64,000 bases of DNA from Phallusia mammillata (Eukaryota; Chordata; Ascidiacea; Phlebobranchia; Ascidiidae): the NCBI GenBank assembly GCA_003260075.1, contig QLIY01000146.1:63178-127177 (forward strand). Reading direction: 5' to 3'. Below, in pieces: positions 12,498 to 25,129 of the stretch. Every line of letters begins with the position of its first letter. Position 1 is the stretch's first letter. The notes under the pieces were generated by a model, which did not search any database, was not told the origin of the DNA, and saw only the letters and a program-made list of their open reading frames with translations. Made by a program: the position numbers and the translations under genes.

Positions 12498-12549
12498 AAT
12501 AAAGGCATGTTTTCCATTTCCAAACTAAGTATGCTTTGATTTTTTCAGT
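12498..12549 (+). promoter_or_regulatory. Candidate operon junction: poly(A) signal then trans-splice acceptor
   Basis: AATAAA at 12498-12503 would end the DMAC2-like transcript. A polypyrimidine tract and AG (TTGATTTTTTCAG) end at 12548, 45 bases later, and the MRPL37 ATG follows at 12598. The allelic copy has AATAAA near 12179 and the same acceptor near 12229. Closely spaced signals like these are what trans-spliced tunicate and nematode operons show. No spliced-leader RNA gene is visible here. Confidence 0.5.
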
Positions 12550-12597
12550 CCAACTAAAGGTTTCATGTCAAAACAACTGTAGTCTGGTATTACAGTC

Positions 12598-15500
12598 ATG
12601 AACAGTGTTTTGCCCAAACAACATATTTTGTTTGTGCAAAATGGTATTCAAAGTGTCTTTGCCAAAACTGTCAGCCCATCTGTTGTTATTCCATCTCGGA
12701 AAAGGGTTTATTATGGATCTGGAAAACATAAAGGTGGAATGATTGGGGGGGGGGGCCGCAAATACCCACCAAATTGGAGAGTGGTAAGTTTTGTTTGAAT
12801 AGTTTCTTGCTTGGATTAGTTGAAAAATTGCTATTCTGTTTGCACAATAGACTATATTTAATTTGAATCTTTCATGTTGCCTAATAATAAACCTTTTTTT
12901 ATTGCTCGATTTTAGGTAAACTTTAATCCTGCCCAAATACCAAAAGCATGGAAGCCCTTAGACTGGGATGAGAAAAATAGAATTGACTATGAATATGAGT
13001 CAAAGTGGGGGGGGGGGGTAGATACGGTCGCCGCAAATACCCACCTAATTGGAGAGCAGTAAGTTTTGTCCTAATAGTTTCTTGCTTGGTTGAAAAATTT
13101 CTATTCTGTTTGCACAGTAGACTATATATATATATGCATATATTTGAATCTTTCATGTTGCTTAATGATAAAGCCCTTGCTTGCGTAATATTTAAATCAT
13201 TGCTTGCTTTTAGGTAAACTTTAATCCTGCCCAAATACCAAAAGCATGGAAGCCCCTAGACTGGGATGAGAAAAATAGAATTGACTATGAATATGAGTCA
13301 AAGTTAGCACAATACATACCAGGGTAAGTAAACACAAATTACTGCATGGTTTTGCTTTTCATGTGAGTTTTATTTAGCTCGGTGAAAAAATCGTAGTAAC
13401 ACAATTGTCCTTGCTGGAGAAAGCTGCACAACGTTGAGAGTAGAGGGCACAGTTGGTGGAGAGATGGTAGTTGTGCAGTGGCTACACAGTTGTTATAAGG
13501 GAGGTGTGGCAGGGACTCACATTATAGGGTGAGGTTGGCACAATAAAACGCCAAGACTGGGGATGGGGCAGTTTTAGTGGTTAGTTGTGTTTTGGGAATA
13601 AACTTTTCGTATTACTTTTAAAGCAAGTAATGTTATTGTGGATTTAAGTAATTGATCAAAATCTAATGACCATGGTATATATATGTCCAAAAAATGTGTA
13701 AATTAGACTAAATTTGTAGTGCAGACAAGTTCTTTTTTTGCAGTTTTGGAAAAATGCTCTACAATTTGTAACATGCTCCATTTCTATATTCTTGTTTTAC
13801 CAATGTTGATTATTTGTTTGTAGGTATAAGCCCAAGGTTGCTCCGCACATGCGAGAAGATCATCATGATGAACCAGGGGGGGGGGTATACCAGGGTAAGT
13901 AAAGGTTTTGAGTTGAGTTTTATTTGGTTTGGTGAAAAAATCAGAGTAACACAATATTCCTAGTACTTTTAAGGCAAGCTTTAAACAATATTATCATAGA
14001 TTCCAGTACTTGATCAAAAACTAATGACCATGGTATAATGTCCAGAAATGTGTAAATTAGGCTAAGTTTGTAGTGCAGGCAAATGCTTTTTTGCAGTTTT
14101 GGACAAATGCTCTAAATCTATGTTCTTGTTTTACCTTTGTTGGTTATTTGTTTGTAGGTATAAGCCCAAGGTTCCCCCACACATGCGTGAAGACCATCAT
14201 GATGACCCAATGCATGCTATTGATAATGAAACTTGTTCATCTTATGGATTTCCTCAGGCTTTGGCACTAACAAAATCTGTTGTTGTTGAGGGAGGATTGC
14301 CAACAAAGTTACAGGAGCTTCAAAAATCTTTACCTAATCCTGAAGACAAAGTCATCAAGGTGGGAAAAAATAACATGTTACCTTTTTTCACCTGTCTTAT
14401 ATTTCTAAATTTAACCAGGTTAAGTTGCAGTCAGTTCACACTGTTTAGACTTTTCTTATCAGCATATTTTGTGGTAATGTTACATATTATATATATAATG
14501 AAAAAAATGTGTGTACAGCAGCAAAAACATTATGTATGTAGAGAGATACATGTGGGATAAACATACTGCTCATGCTTATATCCTAAGATAGGCAAAAATT
14601 TGTAATCTTTAAGTCGAACACTACTTTATATTTGCTGCACTTTTAAAGTATATTTGGAGAGAATTTATTGTCATAATGTTATCTAAATGGAACAAGTACT
14701 GTTCATCACTATAAATTATTTTTTGTTTTAAGATTGGGGGGGGGGTTTGCTTATAGGTATTTAATATGCTTTATTTTTCAAGGTATTTTTTCAAGTTAAT
14801 AATTTGTGGCATTTTTGTACTTATCAGGAAATAATCTTGACAAATAATTTTGTATTGAATGTTAACAGGTATTGTCCAAGAATTTTGAAAGAATTTGTCC
14901 GTTTATGCGATGCACACATATGGGGGGGGGGGATTACCTTTTTTCTCCAGTCTTATATTTCTAAATTTAATCATGTTAAGTTGTAGTCAGTGCACACTGG
15001 TTAGATTTTCTTATCAGCATATTTTGTAGTAATGTTACATATTATATGATGAAAAAAATTATGTGTACAACAGCAAAAACATTATGTAGAGAGATACATG
15101 TTGGATAAACATACTGCTTATACTTGTATCCTTAGTTAGGCTAAACTTGTAATCTTTAAATCAAACACTACTTTATTTTTACTGTACTGTTAAAGTATTT
15201 TGGAGAGAATTTATTGTCATGATGTTATCTAAATGGGACAAGTACTGTTCATCGCTATAAATTATTTTTTGTTTTAAGATTATGCAAAATGCTTTATTGT
15301 TTGATGTTGACCCCTGTATGGTGGACACAAAAAATGCTGTCAAAAGATACAAATTTGACAACTTTCGTCATCCAACACCAGAAAGGTATTTACTTATTAG
15401 TAACATCGCTTTTTGGGGGGTCGTTTTTTACCAAGTTAATAACTTTTACCAAGGTAGTTTTTTTACTTATCAGGAAATAATCTTGACAAAGAATTTTGTA

Positions 15501-17731
15501 CTGAATGTTAACAGGTATTGCCCAAGAATTTTAAAGGAGTTTGTCCGTTTATGCGATGCACACATATGTCGAGTTTCAGACAAGTATCATGACCGTTTTA
15601 ACATGCAGAATTTACCTTGTAAGACTTGGTTTCAAAGAGGTAAGCTTAATATTAAATGTGTCAGAATATCAAAAACAGTTATTTTGAAAACAAGGCAAAC
15701 TTACACAAAATAAATATGGGCCTATTGCGCCTTGTTTGTTTTTATCTCACACCTTTTTGCACAGCTGAAAAAACTTCAGAAAATGTTGACATCCTGGATG
15801 TTTCATATGACTGGAAAGTATCAATTGATGTTAAACCGTTTATGCAACTTCTTTCAGAAGTGAGTCCTTTAAAAGTGCTGTTTTGCTTAAATTTTCACCA
15901 AACAATCAGCTGTTGTTTTTAGAGCTAAATTTAAATTTATGGTTTCTTAAAGACAGTGTACACCAAAATACAGGTGCTTACAAAAATGTTTTGATTGTTA
16001 TTTTTCCTGTCTTGAGTTTCTATATCTAACATTGACTATTTTGCTATTAATATAAGAAACTGTTATGTAGAATCCATTGTCATTATTTGCAACTCCAGAT
16101 GAAGTGGAGGAAACCAAAAATAGGGAACTGGTATCGATATATCCCAAGCTGCTTATCCACAGCATAAAACCTACCCACAACTATACACCAGAACACACAA
16201 CAGGTAGAAATAGATGCTGTATTATTTGTGCTAAAGAAATATAAAAAACCCAAAAGTTTTGAAACTGCCGTTTACATTGCAAAATTCAGGTTGGGTGAGG
16301 GCCTGTAATTACATTCTTACATTCCACACACCACGAGGTGTCATGCAGCAACATGCAGTATTTAGTACCACCCCAGATGTGGATGTGGTCCCATACAGAC
16401 AAATCCAGTTAATTGTATTGATGGTTAATTGCATAATCTATTTTATTTCATGGGATCATGAACCTCTTCATATCAGTGGTTTAGAAAATTGTTAACTTTT
16501 TTACATAATTAGGTCAAATCAGAAAATGGCTTAGTAAATTGAATATGTGCTTCAATAAATGCCTGTACATACATCACACAACAAATTGTTTCTACTCATA
16601 AAAAATTTAAGAAGATAAACAAATTTCAAGACCTTGCATGTCCTTTTTAGAAACTTTTACTTTTCGTTTGGTTTTGGCTTCATGATGCTTGGTTTCCTAT
16701 TTTAAGCCTTTTATGACAATTTTTTGCGCCAGGTTTTCTGGAGACCTGGCACAAACCACATTTGCACACAATGGTGCTGAACACTACCAATGACCACAGC
16801 AGCAAGAAGACCATGGGACGAATGCTGTTTCATCTATTTTGTGCTCTTCACAGCCGGGCTGTTCAACAATACGGAGTAATAAACAAATAAGCGTCCCTTT
16901 TCTAATCTGGACACATTTTATTTACACCTTTTAAAAAAAAATAGTTTATATCAAGTGCTGTTAGTTGTTTTTTACCTCATACCCCCACATATTAACTGTA
17001 CAATCCCCCTAAATTTGTCAAATTTTGCAAACTATGTCTGAATTTTTGTTTTGATATACTTCTTGAAATATATCTTAAAGATGCATTGCAATCTATCACT
17101 CCACCAACACAGCACAAAACTTTTATTTTTTTTCATGAAAAGTTGTATAAACGAAACTACACATTTTAAACTGCAACTGGGCCAACAAAGCAACCAAATT
17201 CGTTTGCAAAACTGTTTTGTCTGCTGACAACATACAAAATCACCATTTTATCAGGTTCGGGTATAGGTGTATCTTTTTTAATGCTTTGTTTTATGTAGGA
17301 AACTCCACAAGTCCTTGCCAAACCTCTAGCAGCACAGGCTATCGCATCTGACGGTCGTCAGTTCTACGCAATGACTTTCCAATTAAACACTACAGATCTA
17401 AAAGATGACAGCGGCGTCAAAAACATGGTCTGTTGCAGTTGAACGTACAACATTGTTTAAATAACTCTAAATGTTAAGCAATGTATTGTATATGCTCAAG
17501 AAAATCTGTGTTTTGTGCTGCAATAATAATGTTGGGCCTTTTTTATGCATGTTTTAGGTCTGGACCTCAGCACCATTAACTGATGATCTACAAATTGAAG
17601 ACCAATATACCCCAACGTTGTTATTCGATGAATGCTCGCCATTGCTTTCTTACTATCCTGATTATTACCATGGTTACTCTCCGGACGCTTTTGCAACCTT
17701 TCAGGCCCTGTGGCTAAACGACGTTCTATGA
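12598..17731 (+). CDS. MRPL37: Mitochondrial ribosomal protein mL37 (MRPL37)
   Basis: mL37 is a metazoan-type protein of the large mitoribosomal subunit. Exons: 12598-12783 (interrupted by the G-run at 12745), 13214-13323, 14158-14359, 15279-15385, 15515-15639, 15765-15859, 16071-16203, 16733-16875, 17299-17427, 17558-17731; stop TGA at 17729. Phases agree throughout and give about 465 residues, slightly longer than the human protein as I recall it. Diagnostic matches include ALALTKSVVVEGGLP (human ALWLTKTKLIEGLP), RYCPRILKEFVRLCDAHI (human YCPVIVDNLIQLCKSQI) and FQLNTTDLKDDSGVKNMVW, nearly identical to human. The N-terminus MNSVLPKQHILFVQN fits a mitochondrial presequence. Allelic partial copies: exon 1 at 12278-12424 and about 13018-13059, exon 2 at 12916-13006, exon 3 at about 13825-13875, exon 5 at about 14870-14921. 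A poly(A) signal lies near 17877. Confidence 0.95.
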
Positions 17732-19926
17732 TAAGCAACAAATTCACATGCGAAACGCATTAGAGAAACACTGCTAAGTGGATGTGGCCATCTACTGGTG
17801 ATCAAGGCTAAGCTGACATGAAGTGTCTAAGAAAATTTGCTGCTGGATTTTTCCCTGTGGTTCCATGAGCCTAGTGAAATAAAGACAATTTCTATTTCAT
17901 TCTTATTTCGGTATTTGTAGGCGAGTCCGGTTTCTGGTTGGTTTCATAAACAGCGTTTCGTGTTCGGGTAGTTGCCTAGTCTGGTGTGTCCCAACACATA
18001 GACAAAATAGTATTACCTGTGTTCTAACTATTCAAAATCACTTGGCTGGACATGTAGCGTAAGGTGCGACCTCTAAACGTTTAGAAATAACAAATAAGAC
18101 CCCGTAATAAGCTGTTGTAAGTAACTCAGCTAACACGACGCATCCCACGCTGCATCTTGAGCTCATCATAGGTTTGTTTTGATGGCCCTGTACGATCTTA
18201 TTGAGCGCAGATAATAATTGGCTGATCCAGATTGAACGCGCTGCAGCTGTAGTGTTTCATTAGTAAAGCATTTATTGAAGCTTCCCGTACAAGAGCTGGT
18301 AGAAAAGAAAAGTTTATGCTTTTATTTGTGGATTTTTTAAGGACTTCCAAGGTAGGTAGGTGATTCCTGATCTCTAAGTGCTACTCCAAAGCATTTGACG
18401 ATAAACACTTCACTTGGGTCATCGAAAAACATTAGCTTTAATATCATCTTAACTTTACAATGTTAACATTTCATTTTTGTTTACTAGTAGCTTGCTCACA
18501 TTTTTGTCAGAACCACCAGCTGAGAATTTCGGCACGTGGGTTTGGCCTGTTTGATTTTTGAAGGAAATAATTTAGGCATCGATCAAAGTAGAATAGCAAA
18601 AGTTATGGCCAAAGAAAACACTTAAATTTGTTTTTTAACTGGAAGTTTCTACGAATCTATTTCTATGGAGAATGTTCTCGAAGCTCGGATTGAGGCTGCT
18701 GCGAGGCTAAACTCGTTGGATCCATGCTTCGAAAATTACCATGACTTCAAAAAACTTCCGTTTGTATATTTGTGTTAAGGACAAAAAGTAAATTTGTGAG
18801 TTTTGATTTGATTGCTAGACAGTGCCAAAATACAGCGTTTGTGACATTGACAATTTTACTAATAAAAAACTTATATATATAAATCTGTTTTGATCAGAAA
18901 AATGCGAAATGTTTGCCTGTTTTAAAAACAATCGTTGGGTAAATTTGATTGGAGTTGAGTTTGTTATTAGTACTGTTTGCATTTACCTGCGATAAGCAAA
19001 AAATATATAACGGTTACTTGTTCAGCGTGGTTGTTAAAACATCTGTTTTCTTACCATTTTGCTTAGCTTTGTTGTTGTTTCGTACTTGACGTTTCATTCG
19101 TATAAGGTCTTTGTGGGGGTGAGTGAACAAACCTATGTGGAAAAAAAAACTTGTTTTGACTTTTAGGTTTACACAACCCGGGAATTAGGATATTCAATAA
19201 TTAAAGCATGGCAACTGCAGAGACCCAAGCACCCCTAATTGTTGGAGGAGAACGCACCACAGGTAGAAATGTTAGAACCCAAAATGTCCTTGCTGCCTCT
19301 TCAATAGCCAACATTGTGAAAAGTTCCCTGGGCCCAGCAGGTCTGGACAAAATGTTAGTGGATGATGTCGGTGATGTTACAGTCACAAATGATGGGGCAA
19401 CCATTCTTAAGTTATTGGATGTGGAACACCCAGCAGCAAAGGTTCTATGTGAGCTGGCTGATTTGCAAGACCAAGGGGGGGGGGGACTTCCGTTTGTGTA
19501 TTTGTGTTAGGGCAAAAAGTAAATTTCTGATTTTGTTTTTTATAAAACAACAGTCCTAATTAATAGCTTTTGTGTCGTTATTATGTTTTTATTTGAAAAA
19601 TTTCGTATGAATCTTTGTTGATTAAGAATATGCGAATGTTTGCTATTGTCTTAGTTTCAAAAACAAGTGTTATTAGTTCAGTTTGCTTGGGTTTTAATTT
19701 GATATGAGCACCTTTAGCATTTAGCTTTGATGAGTAAAAAAATAACGAACAGGTTAAGTACACTTTTGTTGTTAATAATTTGCTGCTATTCGTATTTGAC
19801 GTTGCATATACGTAACGTCTTTAATCAGCGTAATATATACTTTTGTGGGCTGCTCTAAAAACATATTTTGACCTTCAGGCTTTTGCAAACTGGCAATTAG
19901 TGAATTAATATCATAATTTTAAAAAC
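17732..19926. other. Intergenic; small frame and duplicated CCT1 5' end
   Basis: Between MRPL37 and the intact CCT1. It contains an uncharacterised 37-codon frame at 18665-18778 (start MENVLEARIEAAARL), possibly a 5' exon or upstream ORF, and the truncated CCT1 copy at 19208. The sequence after the 19475 G-run (from 19486) repeats 18750 onward, so 18.75-19.47 kb and 19.49-20.2 kb are allelic copies of one region. Confidence 0.6.
19208..19474 (+). other. Truncated allelic copy of the CCT1 5' end
   Basis: Encodes the first 89 codons or so of CCT1, from [12 protein letters not shown] to ELADLQDQ, identical in protein to the intact copy at 19927 but with scattered silent differences, then runs into a G-run. 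It is an uncollapsed haplotype fragment, not a paralogue or pseudogene. Confidence 0.85.
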
Positions 19927-21606
19927 ATGGCAACTGCAGAGACCCAAGCACCTCTAATTGTTGGTGGAGAACGCACCACTGGAAGAAATGTTAGAACCCA
20001 AAATGTACTTGCTGCCTCATCAATAGCCAACATAGTCAAGAGCTCCTTAGGCCCCGCAGGTTTGGACAAAATGTTGGTGGATGATGTCGGTGATGTGACT
20101 GTCACGAATGATGGGGCAACTATTCTTAAGTTGTTGGATGTTGAACACCCAGCAGCAAAGGTTCTATGTGAGTTGGCTGATTTGCAAGACCAAGAAGTTG
20201 GAGATGGAACTACATCTGTGGTTTTAATTGCTGCTGAATTGCTAAAAAATGCGGACCAGCTAGCACAAAGCAAAATTCACCCAACATCTATCATTAGTGG
20301 TTATCGATTGGCGTGTAAAGAAGCTGTCAAGTACATGAATGAGAACCTAACAATTCCTGCTAATGAGTTGACTAAAGATATTGTTATCAACTGTGCAAAG
20401 ACCTCTATGTCATCAAAAATTATTGGTGTAGATTCTGATTTGTTTGCAACCATGGTGGTAGATGCAGCAAATGCTGTCAAGTTTGTTGATGCCAAGGGTG
20501 TAGCCAAGTATCCTATCAAGTCTGTCAATGTGCTAAAGGCTCATGGGAAAAGTGCAAAGGAAACTATGCTTGTGAATGGCTATGCAGTTAACTGTACTGT
20601 GGCATCACAAGCAATGCCACAGAAAATTGTTGGAGCAAAGATAGCTTGTCTGGACTTTAACCTTCAAAAAACCAAGATGAAGATGGGAGTCCACATTATT
20701 GTCGACAACCCAGAAAATCTAGAGTCAATGAGAAAGAGAGAAATTGATATCACTAAAGAGCGCATTGCAAAGATCATGGCAACAGGAGCCAATGTCATTT
20801 TGACGACTGGTGGAATTGATGACCTAAATCTGAAGTACTTTGTTGAAGCTGGGGCTATGGGTGTTCGCAGGGTGCTTAAAAGAGATTTGAAGAGGGTCGC
20901 AAAGGCAACTGGTGCCACAATTTGCTCGACTTTGGCCAACTTGGAAGGGGAAGAAAGTTTTGATGCCAGTCTTTTGGGACATGCTGAAGAAGTGGTTCAA
21001 GAAAGAATCTGTGATGATGAGCTTATCTTTGTAAAAGGACCGAAAGTTCGATCTGCAGCATCCATTATCCTTAGAGGACCCACAGATGTGGCATGTGATG
21101 AGATGGAACGTGCTTTGCATGATTCTCTGTGTGTAGTCAAGCGGGTCCTTGAATCTAAAAGCGTTGTGCCTGGAGGTGGAACTGTCGAAGCAGCGTTGTC
21201 TATTTTTCTTGAGAATTACGCTACTTCTGTGGCATCTAGGGAGCAGTTGGCAATCGCTGAGTTCGCTCATTCCCTGCTTGTAATCCCAAAAACCTTGGCA
21301 ATCAATGCTGCTCAAGATGCTTCTGATTTGGTTGCCAAGCTACGAGCGTACCACAATGAAGCCCAGAGCAATCCTCAAAGAAAAAATCTGAAGTGGACAG
21401 GCTTGGAATTGATGACTGGTGTTGTAAGAGATAACAGAGCCGCAGGTGTCCTAGAACCAACCATGATCAAGAGCAAAAGCATTAAGCTGGCAACAGAAGC
21501 TGCAATCACAATTCTTCGAATCGATGATTTAATTAAGCTTTTTCCAGAGGAGAAAGGGGGCAAGTCGTATCAAGATGCCCTAATGTCTGGAGAGCTTGAA
21601 GGTTGA
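19927..21606 (+). CDS. CCT1: T-complex protein 1 subunit alpha (CCT1)
   Basis: CCT1 is one of eight subunits of the cytosolic group II chaperonin TRiC/CCT, which folds actin and tubulin using ATP. The 559-residue frame is complete and close to the usual length. Chaperonin landmarks are present: [22 protein letters not shown] near residues 48-69, the ATP-binding GDGTTSVVL near residue 92, the apical segment with [19 protein letters not shown], and [10 protein letters not shown] with the downstream [12 protein letters not shown] block. No intron interrupts the coding region, unlike its neighbours. The ATG is favoured because the protein start is identical in the allelic copy and matches the family start. 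AATAAA motifs follow at about 21711 and 21735. Confidence 0.98.
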   Translation: MATAETQAPLIVGGERTTGRNVRTQNVLAASSIANIVKSSLGPAGLDKMLVDDVGDVTVTNDGATILKLLDVEHPAAKVLCELADLQDQEVGDGTTSVVLIAAELLKNADQLAQSKIHPTSIISGYRLACKEAVKYMNENLTIPANELTKDIVINCAKTSMSSKIIGVDSDLFATMVVDAANAVKFVDAKGVAKYPIKSVNVLKAHGKSAKETMLVNGYAVNCTVASQAMPQKIVGAKIACLDFNLQKTKMKMGVHIIVDNPENLESMRKREIDITKERIAKIMATGANVILTTGGIDDLNLKYFVEAGAMGVRRVLKRDLKRVAKATGATICSTLANLEGEESFDASLLGHAEEVVQERICDDELIFVKGPKVRSAASIILRGPTDVACDEMERALHDSLCVVKRVLESKSVVPGGGTVEAALSIFLENYATSVASREQLAIAEFAHSLLVIPKTLAINAAQDASDLVAKLRAYHNEAQSNPQRKNLKWTGLELMTGVVRDNRAAGVLEPTMIKSKSIKLATEAAITILRIDDLIKLFPEEKGGKSYQDALMSGELEG

Positions 21607-21942
21607 AAGAGTTATTGTCATACGAAGCCCATTGTTTTTCATGATTGTTTGACTTGATGCATGGCAGTATAAAGTTCCATGTTATGGCATGCGTTTAGAA
21701 TACTTGTGGTAATAAATATCTGTTGTACCCAGCGAAATAAACATTTTTTTGTTTTGTAACCAAAAAAAATGTGGTGAAAGTGTGTTTGCAGAGTACCTTG
21801 CATTTTCAGGAACAGATGATATGTGAATACATTTGTTTTGTTACAGCTGACAGAATTTGTATTTAATGCTCGAAGGGTTGGGGATTCAAAGTTGTTTACG
21901 AAACGTGATAATAATAGAAAAAAATGGTTTCGGCACTTCTGA

Positions 21943-21943
<1 letters not shown>

Positions 21944-22005
<62 letters not shown>
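21944..22005. repeat. Poly-G run of about 62 bases
   Basis: Homopolymer between CCT1 and RRP15. Unlike the short G-runs, I see no clear duplication of flanking DNA here, so it could hide a gap of unknown size. The 5' part of RRP15 may be lost in this interval or at the next G-run, at 22302. Confidence 0.75.
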
Positions 22006-22006
<1 letters not shown>

Positions 22007-22311
22007 GGTTCTAAAACAGTTTTCCCATGAATGCTTAGTTTTGTAAAGAAATGATGTTTTTCTTTTTTGTAAATCGCCATTCCGATTTGCAATTTTGTAG
22101 ATTTGTCTTCATATTTAAATTTACGTTGGCACTTGGCAAATAAATGGAGAAAAATCGGATACTGGCAAAGTAATGTTTACCCATTACCCAATGAGGGGTA
22201 GAAAGTTTATACGAACACACGTTTTTGCACAAATCAACAATTTGCCTCCGATAGTGAAGTTGAGTCAGTGCTAGTTCGTTGCTTTTGTAAATACGTTTAT
22301 AGGGGGGGGGG

Positions 22312-23779
22312 AATCTGAAAATGCCAATGAGGGTTGGGCTGATGCAATGGCAAAGGTGCTAAAGAAGCAACCGGCCAATGCAACTGAAAGCACAATACTC
22401 GCTAAGGCCAAAACCATCGAAGACGCCAATGAAGAGGACGAGAAGGAACGGAAAGCAAGAAGAAAAAGGGTAAGTTATCAATAAATGTTTTCTGTTTACG
22501 TATTAAAATTGTGTATAGAAACTTGTTTGTGCCACTTACATATATAGCATTGTTTCTTGTGGTGAGACTGTCACTATACTTCATGGTGTCAAATTGTCGA
22601 TTCACATATTATTGCAACCCCATGGAACTGAACAGGGCATGTAGTGGTTAAATTAACTGGCAGTACAAAACAAATACAAGTGTTCCATGGTATTTAATAA
22701 TCTATATATCTAAAAGCTTTGAAAAAATGCGTCGGGAAAATATCAAGTATCTCTCAACTCTTCATGATCTTATGTGATACTTCACAAGTATTTAGTTTCA
22801 CTTGTTTTTTCTTCTTGCTATGTATCTTTTGTTGTGTAAAGTATTATGAGTTGTTATTCAGTGAATAAATGTCTGACTATGATTATTTTAGGTCAATAAA
22901 AAAAGAAAATGGGAGAACATGTGCAGAGTTATTCCAACAAAGGAAGATGAAGTATATGAAAAAGAGCTTCGTAAAGTAGCCACTAAGTATGCATAGCAGT
23001 TGCAGATCTTGTTTGGTTACTTTGTACTATTTTGTTCAAGTCTCAATTCTTACAAAGTCTTTTTTTAGAGGAGTGATTCAGCTTTTTAATGCCATTGCAA
23101 AACACCAGAAGGAGGTACATGGCAAATTGGCAAAAGCAAAGACTGAAGGAAAAAAAGAAAAAGTTATGAAATCCGTTGATAAAGGGAAATTTTTGGACAT
23201 GCTTAATGATGGATCAACTTCTAAAGGCAAAAAAGAAGCTAAAAAAGAGGTAAGTTTGATTTTAACAGAATAATCTTTATCAATATCATCAAGACACTTG
23301 CCTTAAGTATAAATTACTTTATTGCTGTGGTTCCAAGGAGATTGACCCCTGATTGAGTTTTACCTTACCTGTGCTATTGGATTGAGCAGTTTAAAAATTA
23401 GAAGATCAAATCAAAATTAGACAATTCAAACAGAAATTTATTATCTTCCCAGATCAAGTCAAGTCAAAATTTTATTTGCATTGTCACTTTTTCCAATTGT
23501 CTTTGATGAACATAAAAACACCGAAAAAAATATTGGTTATCGAGTCAAGTGTCCCTTATTGTGTCAAGATCATTTGTTTAAAATAATTGTTTCAACAAAA
23601 AACAGCTTAAAAAGGGAAACATATAAATGTACCACCAATATAAGGTAATATGATCAATAAATTAACAGGAATCTAAAGAAGCTCCTGCATGGAGTGTTCT
23701 AAGGGATGACTTTATGATGGGAAACGACATGAAAGACTGGGATAAACAGTCTGATGAAGAAGCTGAAAAAATGGAATGA
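22312..23779 (+). CDS. RRP15: RRP15-like ribosomal RNA processing protein, 5' end missing
   Basis: Rrp15 is a nucleolar protein needed for large-subunit pre-rRNA processing. Exons: 22312-22469, 22892-22986, 23069-23249, 23669-23779 with stop TGA at 23777. Matches to the family as I know it: [15 protein letters not shown] (human [15 protein letters not shown]), [10 protein letters not shown] (human EWEMMCRV), [16 protein letters not shown] (human GVVQLFNAVQKHQKNV) and [19 protein letters not shown] near the C-terminus, close to the human form. The start and the acidic N-terminal region are absent because the first exon begins directly at the 22302-22311 G-run. The protein is lysine-rich, with KKEAKKE before the last exon. 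Confidence 0.93.
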
Positions 23780-23926
23780 CGTCTTGTTGCCTCTGGTGCA
23801 CTATAGGGCTACAAGATTGTCATGTTTGTGAGAAAATGGCACAGTGATACCACGCCATGTTAGACAAATTGGGTGGACACAATAAGGATTCTGATCATTT
23901 AATGTTCAGAAGATAATGGCTAGGAT

Positions 23927-24061
23927 CAATGGTCGGATTCAAATTTTTGTCAGCCGGTTCTGTTACTAAAAGTCCATGAACAGTAACCGGTTCGCTGATC
24001 TCAAAAAATTTTGTTAGACGGTTCTATAGAACTAGTGCGAACCGGCTGAATCCTACCACTG
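23927..24061. mobile_element. hAT-like miniature element, GGTGGGATTCA family, copy 1
   Basis: Ends resemble CAGTGGTGGGATTCA and its complement (here CAATGGTCGGATTC and GAATCCTACCACTG). A perfect 8-bp duplication GCTAGGAT lies at 23919-23926 and 24062-24069. The interior shares GTAACCGGTTCGCTGATCTC with the other copies at 26031, 26846 and 61389. Confidence 0.85.
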
Positions 24062-24517
24062 GCTAGGATACATTTTTTGTATCAATATTTGCTGCTAATT
24101 GAGTTGTATCAGATATCTACTAGTTTGGACTAATGCTAAATTATTAAAAAGGCAATATACAGCATGATTTTAAATTTATTCAATCAGAAAACTACAGTTT
24201 ATTTGAATATTTTCATGTTCACTGAAAAGGAGCATATGACACGTATGACATGAAGATAAAATAGGAAGCTGGAAAACGAAATTTCAGTTGCCCTTGCACC
24301 AGCCCAACTCATCATTAACACAAAGAAAACAAAAATAAAGTTTACAAACTGTCAAATGTTATGGTTGATTTTGCAAAGGCATTGGTGCCATAATGTGACA
24401 CCATGTTTTCAATTAAAAATTCCTATGCAAAAGTGCATGTTTAGGCCTTTTGGTAACACTTGTTGCATTTGAGTGGTCTTCCTGCACTTGACGTTTGTAA
24501 CCACCAAAAAACACTAA

Positions 24518-24958
24518 CAGGCTGCTGGGACATAAAAAAGCGCAAAGGTGGCCTTAACGAAAAACTTTTAAGGACTTTTTTTAAACTCTCGTGTTGAAAA
24601 AAACGTTAATTTCCACAGAATTAGGAACAAAATAACCGCACAGCTCAGAAGTGGCAAATAATTAAGGAAATCACGGTTTAAAATGAAAAGCCGATACGAC
24701 TGGAAATATAAATTATAAAAAAACAAGGTCTTACANCTAACAGGCTGCTGGGACATAAAAAAGGGCAAAGGTGGCCTTAACGAAAAACTTTTAAGGACTT
24801 TTTTTAAACTCTCGTGTTGAAAAAAACGTTAATTTCCACAGAATTAGGAACAAAATAACCGCACAGCTCAGAAGTGGCAAATAATTAAGGAAATCACGGT
24901 TTAAAATGAAAAGCCGATACGACTGGAAATATAAATTATAAAAAAACAAGGTCTTACA
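24518..24958. repeat. Tandem duplicate joined at a single N
   Basis: About 217 bp (24518-24735) recurs almost unchanged at 24737-24958, with one N at 24736. One base differs (GCGCAAAG versus GGGCAAAG). The same N-plus-duplicate pattern occurs at 44801. This is an unresolved assembly overlap, not a natural tandem repeat. Confidence 0.85.
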
Positions 24959-25129
24959 ATTAAGAGCGTTTGACGCAGTATACCACAATGTAACGATGAA
25001 ATATACTGATAAAATAGAAAATGTTTAAAAAAAGCTCCATCGATCATTGCAGTATCGAAGAGACTTGCACATTGCCCGTTGCATTTATGAGTGAAAGATT
25101 GCATTATGAAACATCTTGGCATAAATTTC

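Noticed and set aside
19208-19474. CCT1 pseudogene or tandem paralogue
   Set aside because: Protein-identical to the intact copy, differs mostly at silent sites, and the flanks are also duplicated around a G-run; allelic fragment is simpler.
20824-21315. 163-codon minus-strand frame inside CCT1
   Set aside because: Shadow of the strongly conserved CCT1 reading frame.
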